The notes beneath the pieces are model-generated. The model saw only the letters and a list, made by a program, of their open reading frames with translations, had not been told where the DNA came from and did no database searches. The position numbers and the translations under genes are program-made. Source: Peiella sedimenti (lineage in GTDB: Bacteria > Pseudomonadota > Alphaproteobacteria > Caulobacterales > Caulobacteraceae). From it: a DNA stretch of 64,000 nucleotides. Where the stretch lies: assembly GCF_030504955.1 (NCBI RefSeq), contig NZ_JAUKTR010000005.1:164315-228314 (forward strand), written 5' to 3'. Below, in pieces: positions 17,911 through 26,920 of this stretch; the stretch's first letter is position 1, and each line of letters begins with the position of its first letter.

Positions 17911-19107
17911 TCAGGAAGCTGTAAAGGTCCGATCAGCCCGCCGCGGGTCGAGCAGCAGACCCGACACTGTCGCCGCCAGCAGACGGTCCGCCATCGGCAG
18001 GCGGGCGACCTTGCCCAGCACGTGGTCGCGCACCCACGGCAGCAGCGCGCCGTCGGCCTGATAGAAGGGCGTGAAGATCAGGCTCAGCGCCTGGTAGAGC
18101 CGCACGTGCCAGCGCCGCTCGCGGCAGTAGGCGAACAGCGCCGCCTCAAGGTCGGCCGAGCTCTCCAGCGCGCGGGCCAGCACCCAGGCATCGAGCAGTC
18201 CCATGTTCACGCCCTGGCCCAGCTGGGGGCTGGTGGCGTGGGCGGCGTCGCCGATGACCGCCACGCGGTTCGCACAGGGCCGCCCCAGGGTGTGATGCCC
18301 GTAGCGGGCCAGGGTCAGCTGATCCGCATCTTCGATCGCCGCCAGCACGGGCGCCGTCTCGGGCCAAAGGGACAGAACCTCGGCCTTCCAGGCCTCCAGA
18401 CCCACCTCGCGCCACGCCCCGTACTGCGCGGGCTTCAGGCTCCAGAAGAAGGTGGCGCACCGCTCGCCGTCGGGGCCGCGTCCGCAGGGCAGAACGCCGA
18501 TCATCCTGGCCGCGCCGCGATAGACCTGCTCCAGCGCCGCCGGATCGAAGGGCGCGCCAGGCTGGGGCACGGTGGTCCACAATGCGCCATAGGCCAGCTC
18601 GGTGCGGCGCGGGCGCAGGGCGGCGGCGATGGCCGACCGGGCGCCGGAAGCGTCCACCACCAGATCGAAGCCCGCGCTGGTCCAGCCCCGGCTGTCGGTC
18701 AGCCGTCCCTCGGAAGCGCCGGTGATCTCGCGGCGCGTTTCAAAGACCACGCCCTCGGCGACGCAGGCCTTGAACAGGAGATCGAACATGGCGGTCCGAT
18801 GGATGCCGACGGCCGTTCGCGGGCGATTGAGCGCCGCATAGCCCACGTCCAGCACGATGCGGCGCCGACGCGCCTCGCGCCCGAACAGGCGCTGGATCGG
18901 AGCCCCCACGGCTTCGGCCTCGGCCCCCAGTTCCAGCGTGTCCAGCACATGCAGACCGGTGGGCTGAAGCATGAAGCCGGCGCCCACCGGGCGGGGCCGG
19001 TCAAAGCGTTCGTGCACGACGACGCGACGGCCCTGGCGCGCCAGCATCAACGCCAGGGCTAGGCCGCTGGGGCCCGCCCCGACGACGGCGACGTCCTTGA
19101 GGATCAC
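17911..19107 (-). CDS. FAD-dependent monooxygenase (PHBH/UbiH-like)
   Basis: This 398-residue flavoprotein has the three group-A monooxygenase motifs: the N-terminal GxGxxG (VAVVGAGPSGLALALMLAR, residues 7-25), the central DG-type segment (FDLVVDASGARSAIAA), and the GD motif VIGDAAHATSPQLGQGVNMG near residue 280. It should hydroxylate an aromatic or related substrate with NAD(P)H and oxygen. The family also includes salicylate hydroxylases and ubiquinone hydroxylases, and the substrate cannot be chosen from sequence. The start overlaps the DUF4893 gene stop by four bases, so the genes are co-transcribed. Confidence 0.87.
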   Translation of the reverse strand: MILKDVAVVGAGPSGLALALMLARQGRRVVVHERFDRPRPVGAGFMLQPTGLHVLDTLELGAEAEAVGAPIQRLFGREARRRRIVLDVGYAALNRPRTAVGIHRTAMFDLLFKACVAEGVVFETRREITGASEGRLTDSRGWTSAGFDLVVDASGARSAIAAALRPRRTELAYGALWTTVPQPGAPFDPAALEQVYRGAARMIGVLPCGRGPDGERCATFFWSLKPAQYGAWREVGLEAWKAEVLSLWPETAPVLAAIEDADQLTLARYGHHTLGRPCANRVAVIGDAAHATSPQLGQGVNMGLLDAWVLARALESSADLEAALFAYCRERRWHVRLYQALSLIFTPFYQADGALLPWVRDHVLGKVARLPMADRLLAATVSGLLLDPRRADRTFTAS

Positions 19108-19748
19108 GCCGGGACGAGTTCGATCAGGTCCAGGTTCGATTCGTACTGGGGCCAGGGAATGACCAGCCGCCAGCGACCGGGCGCGAAACGCTCCAGCCGC
19201 GCCACCATGTCCCGGTCGGGATTGGGGCCGTAGGACCGCGCGGGCGGCTCGTCGCCCAGGGCCATGGAGCCGAGGAAGATCATCTCGGTCCCGCTCTCAG
19301 GGAACAGCAGGCCGCTGGGCCGCTGCGAGCCCGTCAGCTTGGAGAACTTGAGCCCGTTCGGGGTGCGCTCGATGCGGCAGGCGAACCAGCCATAGACCAC
19401 ATAGCCCAGCCCGCCGTCGGTCTGGGAGCCCAGCTTGACCGTCCGGCAGCGGTACTCGCCCTCAGGCGGCTCCACGTCGGATAGGCGGGCGTCGGGATCG
19501 ATCAGGTCTCCGGTTCCGCGAAGGTCGCCCGAGCCGTCGAAGCGGCGCGCCTGCTCAAGAGCCACGCGCCAGGCCTGATCGATGCGGGTCAGCCGGTCGC
19601 GGTCAGCCGAGGTGATGATCGAGCGCCAGTCGCGCATCACCGGACCGCTCGGCGGCGGCGGCGGCGGCGGCGGGGTCGTCGCGCAGGCGGCCAGCCAGGC
19701 CGCCAATGCGGCGGCGGCCAGGGCGCGAAGGGCTCTAGGAGGGGTCAT
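19104..19748 (-). CDS. DUF4893 lipoprotein
   Basis: The 214-residue product has a lipoprotein signal with lipobox WLAAC, an eight-proline run (TTPPPPPPPPSG) and then a domain of unknown function of the DUF4893 type. Its features are DWRSIITSADRDRLTRID, SDVEPPEGEYRCRTVKLG and GWFACRIE. The two Cys in the domain may pair. The ATG at 19748 is preferred over an upstream in-frame start, because only it places a standard signal peptide at the N-terminus. The proline codons form a GGC/CCG-type repeat at about 19651-19671 that could slip. The function is unknown. Confidence 0.8.
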   Translation of the reverse strand: MTPPRALRALAAAALAAWLAACATTPPPPPPPPSGPVMRDWRSIITSADRDRLTRIDQAWRVALEQARRFDGSGDLRGTGDLIDPDARLSDVEPPEGEYRCRTVKLGSQTDGGLGYVVYGWFACRIERTPNGLKFSKLTGSQRPSGLLFPESGTEMIFLGSMALGDEPPARSYGPNPDRDMVARLERFAPGRWRLVIPWPQYESNLDLIELVPA

Positions 19749-19814
19749 GGGCGGCCTCGCTGACTGTGGCGACAGACAAGCGGGGCGCGGGCCGCGGGTC
19801 AAGGCGGCCGGGGT

Positions 19815-20678
19815 TCAGCCCTCGTCGGCGGTGGCCGCGGCCTTGCGCGGACGGCCGCGGCGGCGGGGCGCCGCTTCCTCGTCGCCCGACGGCGCTTCGG
19901 CGGCGCTCTCGTCCACGGCGGGAGCGGGCCGGGTCAGAAAGCCTGGCAGGCCCTGATCCTGGCTTTCGCCCTCATCCGCGGCGCGGGCCTCGCGACGGGG
20001 CCGGCGCTCGCGGCGGGCCTCACGCTCGCCGTTGTCCTCGGAGCGCTCGTCCGAGCGCGGCTCGATGACCTCGAGCGGATCACGCCCAGAGCGCTCGCCG
20101 CTCTCGTCGCGGCCCTCACGCGGCTCGTCGCGGTCATCGCGCGGGCGGCGGTCATCGCGATCGCGATAGCGGTCACGCCGGTCGCGGCGGCCGCCTTCGC
20201 GATTGTCCCGATCGCGGCCCTCGCGGCGATCCTCCCACTGCCGTTCCGAACGATCCTGGCGCTCGCCCTGGGCGTCGCCCTGGGTCTCGCCGCCGTCGCC
20301 GGCCTGGCCCTGGGGCTGTTCCGGCGGGGTCTGGAAGCGGGTCTCGTCCTCGAAGTCGATGTCGAAGCCCTGGGAAATCCCCTCGCGCGCGGCGATCTCG
20401 GACACGGGCCGTTGCGGCTGCAGCGTGCGCAGCAGGCGGAAGTAGTGCTCGGCGTGCTGCATGTAGTTCTCGGCCAGCACCCGGTCGCCCGAAGAGCCGG
20501 CGTCGCGCGCCAGCTGCACATAGCGCTCGTAGACCGTCTGGGCGTTGCCGCGCACCTTGATCCCCTCGGGACCTTGCGAGTCCCATGAGCGGTTGGGGTT
20601 GTTGCTCTGGCCGCCTCCGCCGCCGCCCGGCTTGCGGTTGCGGCCCCGTTGGCGCTTCATGCCCTTGAAATCTCTCAT
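19815..20678 (-). CDS. DUF4167 protein with a long mixed-charge tail and AT-hook-like C-terminus
   Basis: The product has 287 residues. A basic N-terminus (KRQRGRNRK, then six Gly) is followed by the conserved DUF4167 helical domain (about residues 38-105, with VYERYVQLARDAG and AENYMQHAEHYFRLLR). A tail of alternating Arg and Asp/Glu spans residues 139-231 and resembles eukaryotic RD-type low-complexity regions. An AT-hook-like RGRPRK follows at 274-279. The protein is almost certainly largely disordered and should bind nucleic acid. DUF4167 typically neighbours prmC/prfA in alphaproteobacteria, which suggests a link to translation or RNA, but no function is established. Confidence 0.88.
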   Translation of the reverse strand: MRDFKGMKRQRGRNRKPGGGGGGQSNNPNRSWDSQGPEGIKVRGNAQTVYERYVQLARDAGSSGDRVLAENYMQHAEHYFRLLRTLQPQRPVSEIAAREGISQGFDIDFEDETRFQTPPEQPQGQAGDGGETQGDAQGERQDRSERQWEDRREGRDRDNREGGRRDRRDRYRDRDDRRPRDDRDEPREGRDESGERSGRDPLEVIEPRSDERSEDNGEREARRERRPRREARAADEGESQDQGLPGFLTRPAPAVDESAAEAPSGDEEAAPRRRGRPRKAAATADEG

Positions 20679-20915
20679 GCCTGCTACCGTTGGCTCGCGC
20701 CTGCGCGAGTCTGTCAGCCCTTTCGCCCGTCTGGTCCGGGGGCCCATCCCCCATCAGCCGAATTCGCGAAAGTCAGGAGTCTCCCCGCCTGGGCCGTGGT
20801 CCGAGAGGCGGCTGATACGCCGCCGCCCGCCGTCACGACCCGTTCGCCGCGCATTGCGTGACGGCTTTGCCGCCGCCGCGCTCTGATGGCGATTTGGTTG
20901 GAGACAGGGGCAGAC

Positions 20916-21803
20916 TTACCCCGTCGGCCCGCCGTTTCCAAGGGGATTTTTCACGCCCGCCACGACACGGTCGCGGTCGCCGAGGTCCTTGATCACCCGC
21001 ACCTGATCGGCGCCCGCATCACGGAACAGGGCGGTCACGTCCGCCCCCTGGGTCCAGCCGATCTCCACCAGGAACAGGCCGCCCGGCTTGAGCACGCGCA
21101 GAATCTCGGGCGCCAGGACGCGATAGGCGTCCAGCCCGTCCGGGCCGCCGTCCAGCGCCAGGCGCGGATCATGCTCGCGCACCTCGGGATCCAGCGTCTC
21201 GATCTCAGCCGTCGGAATGTAGGGCGGGTTCGAAACCACCAGATCGAACGAGGCGTCCGCCAGCCCATCGGCCCAGGCGGTGCGCAGAAAGGCGGCGCGC
21301 CCCTCCAGCCCCAGATTGGCGGCGTTTTCGCGGGCCACGGCCAGGGCCTCCTCCGAGATGTCCGTGCCCAGGCCCTTGGCCGCCGGCCGCTCGGCCAGGA
21401 TGGCCAGCAGGATGGCGCCGGACCCCACGCCCATGTCGAGCAGGTTGAAGCCCATGCCGTCGGGAAACTGGCGCAGGGCCTCATCGACGATGACCTCGGT
21501 GTCGGGCCTCGGGACGAGCGCGGCGGGACCGAGGTTGAGCAGTATCTTCCAGAAGCCCTTGCGGCCCAGGATTCGCGCCACGGGCTCGCGCCGCTCGCGC
21601 CGCTCGAGCCAGGCGTCGAGTTGGCCTGACTGTTCCGCCGTCAGCGGACGATAGGGGTCGGTCAGAATATCAAGCCGCGTCGCGCCGGTGGCCGCTTCGA
21701 GCAGCAGCCGCGCATCGATGGCGGGGCTGTCGATATGGGCGGCCTTCAGCCGCGCCTGGGCGGCCTTCCAGGCCTGGACGAGGGTCGGAGCATCCGTGGT
21801 CAT
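20916..21803 (-). CDS. prmC: Release factor glutamine N5-methyltransferase PrmC (HemK)
   Basis: PrmC methylates the Gln of the GGQ motif in release factors 1 and 2. The 295-residue product has a short N-terminal helical domain, the SAM-binding motif LLDMGVGSGAILLAILAE (near residue 126) and the diagnostic VVSNPPYIPT that binds the target glutamine (near residue 190). The length is normal. Its substrate gene prfA is on the same strand, but about 3.9 kb away, with three unrelated genes between. The gene is followed by a 237-base gap that should hold the DUF4167 promoter. Confidence 0.93.
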   Translation of the reverse strand: MTTDAPTLVQAWKAAQARLKAAHIDSPAIDARLLLEAATGATRLDILTDPYRPLTAEQSGQLDAWLERRERREPVARILGRKGFWKILLNLGPAALVPRPDTEVIVDEALRQFPDGMGFNLLDMGVGSGAILLAILAERPAAKGLGTDISEEALAVARENAANLGLEGRAAFLRTAWADGLADASFDLVVSNPPYIPTAEIETLDPEVREHDPRLALDGGPDGLDAYRVLAPEILRVLKPGGLFLVEIGWTQGADVTALFRDAGADQVRVIKDLGDRDRVVAGVKNPLGNGGPTG

Positions 21804-21887
21804 CGGCCCCAGATGCGCGCTCGCCTCCCGTTGAGCAAGGGCGGCGGGCGCGGGAACGTCAGACCCAAGCGTGGCGTTTGACGCCTC

Positions 21888-23123
21888 ATGGCGGCGGGCA
21901 GACCCTCTTCAAAAAAGGCCTCCCTGTTGGGGCCCCTGACCGCGGCGGGCGTCGTTGCGGCGGTGGCCGGCGGCCTACTGGCGGCTCGCCGCTTCGAGGT
22001 GGCCGACCGGCTGAAGACCCGGTTGGGCAAGGGCCTGGCGCCGCCCGCTCCGCCAGCGGACGAGGACACGCCCGAGGCCTGCGCCGAGCGCGAGCCGGGC
22101 CGCGGCCGCGAGGCCGGAGCTCCGACGGCCATCCCGAAGAAGGGCTGGATGGACATCGCCTGGCGCGTGGGCCTCAGCTATTTCGGCGACCGGCTGGGCT
22201 TCATCTCGGCGGGCGTCACCTTCTTCGTGGTGCTGTCGCTGTTCCCGACCCTGCTGATGATCGTCACCTTCTACGGGTTGATCTTCGACGCCTCCAACGC
22301 CTGGGACCACATCGACTATCTTCGCGGCGTCCTGCCGCGCCAGATCGCCGACTTCATCGGCAACGAGATGCAGCGCCTGTCCATCGATCGCGGCGCCACG
22401 CTCAGCCTGACTTTGGCGGGGACGACCCTGCTGTCCCTCTGGACCGCCAGCGGGGCCGTGCGCACGCTCTTCTATGGCCTCAACGTGGCCTACCACGAGA
22501 CCGAGAAGCGCAACGTCATCAAGTACGCCCTGATCTGCCTGGCCTTCACCGCCGCCGCCATCGCCGCTGTGGTTCTGGCCCTGGCCCTGGTGGTGGGCGC
22601 GCCCCTTCTGCTGGAGCCGCTGCGCCTGACCGCCGAGGTCCAGGCGCTGGAGCCGCTGCGCTGGCCCCTTCTGGCGGCGCTCTACATCGCAGCCATGACG
22701 GCCATCTACCGCTACGGTCCCTGCCGTCAGCGGGCCAGGTGGCGCTGGGTGACCCCGGGGGGAATCTTCGCCGCCGTCGGCGCTCTGGCGGTCTCGGCGG
22801 CCTTCAGCTGGTACATCAACGAACTGGCCGACTTCCGGCGCTCCTATGGCTCGCTGGGGGCCATGATGGCCTTCATGCTGTGGGTCTGGTTCAGCGTTCA
22901 GATCATCCTGCTGGGCGCCAAGCTGAACGCCGAGATTGAGCACCAGACCGCGGTCGACACCACGACCGGTCACCCCATGCCCATGGGCCAACGCGGCGCC
23001 GTGGTGGCCGACACCCTGGGCGCACGGCGCGGCGCGACCAACGCCTGGGCCTTCACCATGAAGCACGCCGAGGAGCTGTCGCGACGCCTGACCCTCAGGC
23101 GGCGACGGCCCGATCAGGACTGA
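21888..23123 (+). CDS. YihY/BrkB-family inner-membrane protein
   Basis: The 411-residue product has a long charged, Ala-rich N-terminal region with one weak membrane segment. The YihY/UPF0761 domain follows with six membrane helices (about residues 95-350), including RLGFISAGVTFFVVLSLFPT and YGSLGAMMAFMLWVWFSVQI. Its C-terminal tail is cytoplasmic and charged. This family was once called RNase BN, but that was a misassignment; its true function is unknown. The 3' end overlaps the convergent histidine kinase gene by 29 bases, so neither has a separate terminator here. Confidence 0.9.
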   Translation: MAAGRPSSKKASLLGPLTAAGVVAAVAGGLLAARRFEVADRLKTRLGKGLAPPAPPADEDTPEACAEREPGRGREAGAPTAIPKKGWMDIAWRVGLSYFGDRLGFISAGVTFFVVLSLFPTLLMIVTFYGLIFDASNAWDHIDYLRGVLPRQIADFIGNEMQRLSIDRGATLSLTLAGTTLLSLWTASGAVRTLFYGLNVAYHETEKRNVIKYALICLAFTAAAIAAVVLALALVVGAPLLLEPLRLTAEVQALEPLRWPLLAALYIAAMTAIYRYGPCRQRARWRWVTPGGIFAAVGALAVSAAFSWYINELADFRRSYGSLGAMMAFMLWVWFSVQIILLGAKLNAEIEHQTAVDTTTGHPMPMGQRGAVVADTLGARRGATNAWAFTMKHAEELSRRLTLRRRRPDQD

Positions 23124-24699
23124 CGACGGCCGCCGAAAGCGCGGCCAGCAGCTGGTCAGGCCGGATCGGCTTCTGCACCACCTGGCACATGCCCGCGGCC
23201 AGATAGAGCCGCGCGTCGTCAGGATCAGCGTTGGCCGTAAGCGCGATCACCGGCGTCGCGGCCGACGGGGTGCGCGAGGCGCGGATGGCGCGGGTCGCCT
23301 CGACGCCGTCCATGCCCGGCATCTTGATGTCCATGAAGATCACGTCGAAGGCGCCTTCAACCGCGCGGTCCACCGCGTCCCGACCGTCCACGGCGGTCTC
23401 GCATTCACAGCCGGCGGCCTCAAGAAGCTTGCTCGCCACCAGCCGGTTGGTGGGATTGTCATCGGCGATCAGGACGCGCAGGCCCGAGCGCACGGGCTGG
23501 GACGTCGCCTCGACCTTGATTTCTTCGGCAGACTCCGACGCAGGCACATGGAAGAGGACGATCTCGAAGGTGAAGGCCGCACCGCAGCCCGGCGTGGAAT
23601 CCACGCGAATGCCGCCGCTCAGGCTCTCGACGATCTGGCGGCAGATCGCCAGGCCCAGCCCGGCCCCGTGCCCCTTCTCACGCCCGGTCCGGAACGGTTC
23701 GAACAGGCTTTCAGCCACGTCAGGCGCGATGCCGGGGCCCGTATCGCGGACGCTGCCCCTCAGGCGCAGATGCACGCCATCCCGAACTGCCGCGATATCC
23801 ACATGGACGCCGCCCTTCTCGGTGAACTTCAGGGCGTTGCCGATCAGGTTGTTGAAGACCTGCTTGATGCGCACGGCGTCGCCCAGGGCCCAGGTCCCCG
23901 GGTCCGCCTCGAGACCGATCGAGAAGCCCAGACCCTTGTGTTCGCAGGCGGGCGCCCACAGCGCTGTGAGATCCAAGGCCAGGGCGTCGAGGCTGAAGGG
24001 CTGGTCATCGAAGGTAATGGCGCCGGCCTGGGCGCGGGACAGGTCAAGCGCATCGGTCAGAAGGCGCAGCAGCGTTTCGCCGGACTCCAGAATGGCCCCG
24101 ACATAAGGCCGCAGTTCGGCCTGCTCGAGGCGCTGTTCGATCAGCCGGGCCACGCCCAGAACGCCATTGAGGGGCGTACGGATCTCATGGCTCATCACGG
24201 CCAGGAATTGCGATTTGGCCCGGGAGGAGGCCGTGGCCTCCGCCTCGGCCCAGGCCAGGTCCTGGGCCAGACGCGTCATCTCCTCGGCTCTCTGGCGGTG
24301 TAACGCGTAGCCCGCCTTCATCACAGCCAGGGCCGTGCCGACGCCCAGATAGTGACCGCCGCCGTCCACGACCACGAAGCCGTGCAGCATGGCGGCCGCG
24401 TCCTTGGACAGCACGTCCCTGAAGAAGCTCTCAGTGCTCATGTCGGCCGTGGCGATCAGCGGCCGCTCGTCCATGAGCCGCTCGACCGGCCGCTTGCCGT
24501 AAAGGGCCCGACCGTACTCGGCGGCCATCTTGAGCAGCAGCGTATTGCGCTCCACCAGGCCCAGAGGCTGACCGTTCGCCCCCACCACGGCGATCGCCAT
24601 GGTGTTGGGTTCCTTGAGAAACCGCTCGTAAACGTCGCCGCCCGACGCGTCCGGCGAGACCGGATCGCTGGGTTCGATGAAGTCGCCGATGCGCGCCAT
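23095..24699 (-). CDS. Hybrid histidine kinase with N-terminal CBS-like sensor and C-terminal receiver
   Basis: The 534-residue product has no membrane segment or signal peptide, so it senses a cytoplasmic cue. Residues about 15-130 form two CBS-like repeats (TMAIAVVGANGQPLGLVERN and FVVVDGGGHYLGVG). HisKA follows with the phospho-accepting H171 (MSHEIRTPLN), then an ATPase domain with IGNALKFTEKG, DTGPGIA and GHGAGLGLAI. A receiver domain has D457 in FMDIKMPGMDG and a conserved Lys in VQKPIRP. It should autophosphorylate H171 and pass phosphate to D457; no output response regulator or phosphotransfer gene is adjacent. Confidence 0.9.
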   Translation of the reverse strand: MARIGDFIEPSDPVSPDASGGDVYERFLKEPNTMAIAVVGANGQPLGLVERNTLLLKMAAEYGRALYGKRPVERLMDERPLIATADMSTESFFRDVLSKDAAAMLHGFVVVDGGGHYLGVGTALAVMKAGYALHRQRAEEMTRLAQDLAWAEAEATASSRAKSQFLAVMSHEIRTPLNGVLGVARLIEQRLEQAELRPYVGAILESGETLLRLLTDALDLSRAQAGAITFDDQPFSLDALALDLTALWAPACEHKGLGFSIGLEADPGTWALGDAVRIKQVFNNLIGNALKFTEKGGVHVDIAAVRDGVHLRLRGSVRDTGPGIAPDVAESLFEPFRTGREKGHGAGLGLAICRQIVESLSGGIRVDSTPGCGAAFTFEIVLFHVPASESAEEIKVEATSQPVRSGLRVLIADDNPTNRLVASKLLEAAGCECETAVDGRDAVDRAVEGAFDVIFMDIKMPGMDGVEATRAIRASRTPSAATPVIALTANADPDDARLYLAAGMCQVVQKPIRPDQLLAALSAAVVSPDRAVAA

Positions 24700-24850
24700 A
24701 GCCCCTCCGAGACACAGCGACAGCTACGCGCCGCGTCTTAAGGATGGCTGAACTCACGCTTGAAGTTATTGTGTCAGTTCAATGCGTTACCGTCCGTGGC
24801 CGGATAATGCCATTGTGCCGTGGCGGCCTCTGGAACAGGGGCCGCCCCGG

Positions 24851-25639
24851 TCAGGCAGGCTTGCGGAAGCGCAGGGTCATCCGGTCGCTCTCGCCCACGG
24901 CGTCGTATTCGGCGCGCTCGGCCTCGGTCAGGGGCGTTGGGCGGTCGGTGGCCACGCCGTCGCGAGGCGCGGAGTTCCGCGTGGGCGGCAGGGTCCAGAC
25001 GCCGTAGGGGTGATCGCGGTCGTCGCGCGGGTTGGCGTTGATCTCGCTGCGGCCGTCCAGGACGAAGCCCGCGCGCTCGGCGGCGGCGATGACATAGGCC
25101 TCGGAGACGTAGCCGAAAGGCGCGGTGGCGTCGGGGTCGGATCCCTCGGCGGCGCGGTGCTGCTCCACGGCCAGCACGCCGCCCGGCTTAAGGATCTTGA
25201 AGAAGGTCTCCATCATGGCGTCGGTGCGGCCGCCGCGATGCCAGTTGTGGAAGGCGCGGGCCACCAGAACCATGTCCGCCGATCCGTCCGCCACGGCCTC
25301 GAAGTCCGCAAGGCGGTTGATGCCGACCCAGCGTCCGCCCGTGGCGTCGGCGTACGGCCGCAGGATGTTCGACCACCAGCCGGCGGCGCCGGGCTGGATT
25401 TCGACGACCGTCGATCCGGGCGTCAGGCCCCAGAAGGTCAGGGACTCATAGGGATGGCGGTAGACGTCGCGGGCCCTGTCGGCGGCGGGCCGGGCGTCCG
25501 AGGCGATGGCGGCCTGCAAGGCTGCGTCGGGGGCCGCGGCCGAGGCCTGTGACGCCGCCTCGCCCTCGGCCGATCGGGCGCAGGCGGTGGTGGCGGCCAT
25601 GAAGGCGGCGGCGACAAGGGCGATGGGGGCGGCGCGCAT
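24851..25639 (-). CDS. Exported class I SAM-dependent methyltransferase-like protein
   Basis: The 262-residue product has a signal peptide (about residues 1-21, with a Cys20 that could be a weak lipobox). A Rossmann methyltransferase-like domain follows with SAM motif I as VVEIQPGAAGWWSNILRP and a later DMVLVARAFHNWHRGG. It belongs to a group of predicted exported methyltransferases (COG4798-like). Since SAM is cytoplasmic, activity outside the membrane would be odd; a redirected function for the fold is possible. There is an inverted repeat GGCGGCC/GGCCGCC just after the stop without a T-run. Confidence 0.85.
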   Translation of the reverse strand: MRAAPIALVAAAFMAATTACARSAEGEAASQASAAAPDAALQAAIASDARPAADRARDVYRHPYESLTFWGLTPGSTVVEIQPGAAGWWSNILRPYADATGGRWVGINRLADFEAVADGSADMVLVARAFHNWHRGGRTDAMMETFFKILKPGGVLAVEQHRAAEGSDPDATAPFGYVSEAYVIAAAERAGFVLDGRSEINANPRDDRDHPYGVWTLPPTRNSAPRDGVATDRPTPLTEAERAEYDAVGESDRMTLRFRKPA

Positions 25640-25707
25640 CGGGGGTCTCCGGGTCAGGGGCGAACGTTCAGGCGAACCTTAGCGGTGACGGACGGCTGAG
25701 CAAGGCT

Positions 25708-26781
25708 TCAGCCGAACTCCTCCTCGAGCGCCGCCAGCCGGGCCGCCTGATCCTCGGCCAGCAGGGCGTCGAGGATGGGATCGATGTCGCCCTCCAGGAT
25801 CTGCGGCAGGCTGTGCAGGGTCAGGCCGATGCGGTGGTCGGTCACGCGCCCTTGCGGGAAGTTGTAGGTGCGGATGCGCTCGGAGCGGTCGCCGGAGCCC
25901 ACCTGGGACTTGCGCGCGTCGGCGCGGGCCCGGTCCTTTTCCTGGCGCTGCATGTCGTAGAGCCGGGCCTTGAGGTTGGCCATGGCCTTCCTGCGGTTCT
26001 CGTGCTGCGACTTTTCCGAGCTGGTGGCCACTACGCCGGTGGGCAGGTGGGTGATGCGCACGGCGGAATCGGTCTTGTTCACGTGCTGGCCGCCCGCGCC
26101 CGAGGAGCGATAGGTGTCGATGCGGATGTCCTCGTCGCGGATTTCGATCTCCACGTCCTCTACCTGGGGCAGGATGGCGACGGTGGCCGCCGAGGTGTGG
26201 ATGCGTCCGCCCGCCTCGGTCACCGGCACGCGCTGGACCCGGTGCACGCCGCTTTCGAACTTCAGCCGCCCGAACACGCCGTTGCCCGTGATGGAGGCGA
26301 CGATCTCCTTGTAGCCGCCCATCTCGCCTTCGGAGACGCTGTCCACCTCGACCCGCCAGCCGCGGCCTTGGGCGTAGCGGGAGTACATGCGGAAGAGGTC
26401 GCCGGCGAAGAGGGCCGCCTCATCGCCGCCGGTGCCGGCGCGCACCTCCAGGATGGCCGAGGCGTTCTCGTCGGCGTCCTTGGGCGCCAGCAGCAGCGCC
26501 ACGCCCCGCTCCAGTTCGGGCAAGCGTTCCTTCAGCGCCTGGAGCTCATCGCGGGCCAGGGCCGCCATCTCGCGATCCGCGCCCTCGGCCATGGCCTCGA
26601 GTTCGGGCAGTTCGGAGCGCGCGCGGTTCAGCTCGGCCACCGCGTCGGCTACGGGCTTGAGCTCGGCGTGCTCCTTGGACAGACGCACGAGCTCGGCGCC
26701 GTCGCTGGCGGCGGACATGCGCGCCTCCACCTGCTGGAAGCGGTCGAGAACCTGGTCGAGACGGGCCTGGGGCAGTCGCAC
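25708..26781 (-). CDS. prfA: Peptide chain release factor 1
   Basis: RF1 ends translation at UAA and UAG codons. The 357-residue product carries the stop-codon-reading tripeptide PVT in [15 protein letters not shown] and the hydrolysis motif GGQ in [17 protein letters not shown] (near residue 231), which is the PrmC target. The N-terminal coiled-coil domain and C-terminal basic tail are complete and the length is standard. The start is a GTG at 26781 with AAGGA about ten bases upstream. It faces the prolyl oligopeptidase gene across a 139-base divergent gap. Confidence 0.95.
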   Translation of the reverse strand: MRLPQARLDQVLDRFQQVEARMSAASDGAELVRLSKEHAELKPVADAVAELNRARSELPELEAMAEGADREMAALARDELQALKERLPELERGVALLLAPKDADENASAILEVRAGTGGDEAALFAGDLFRMYSRYAQGRGWRVEVDSVSEGEMGGYKEIVASITGNGVFGRLKFESGVHRVQRVPVTEAGGRIHTSAATVAILPQVEDVEIEIRDEDIRIDTYRSSGAGGQHVNKTDSAVRITHLPTGVVATSSEKSQHENRRKAMANLKARLYDMQRQEKDRARADARKSQVGSGDRSERIRTYNFPQGRVTDHRIGLTLHSLPQILEGDIDPILDALLAEDQAARLAALEEEFG

Positions 26782-26920
26782 GGTCGGGGGCGGTCCTTCG
26801 GAAATCGGAGCGGCTGTTTAGCGGGGCGGGGCCGCCATGGCGAGGCCCGCGCAAGTCGGGTCCGGCTTGCCCGGCCGCCGGGCCTGTCTATGGTGGCCGG
26901 ATGCAGTTCGGGAGACTTGA

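Noticed and set aside
24700..24850. Hairpin GGCGGCC/GGCCGCC as a terminator of the exported methyltransferase gene
   Set aside because: There is no T-run after it on either strand, so I list no terminator; the rest of the gap shows only an AT-richer stretch that may hold the kinase promoter.
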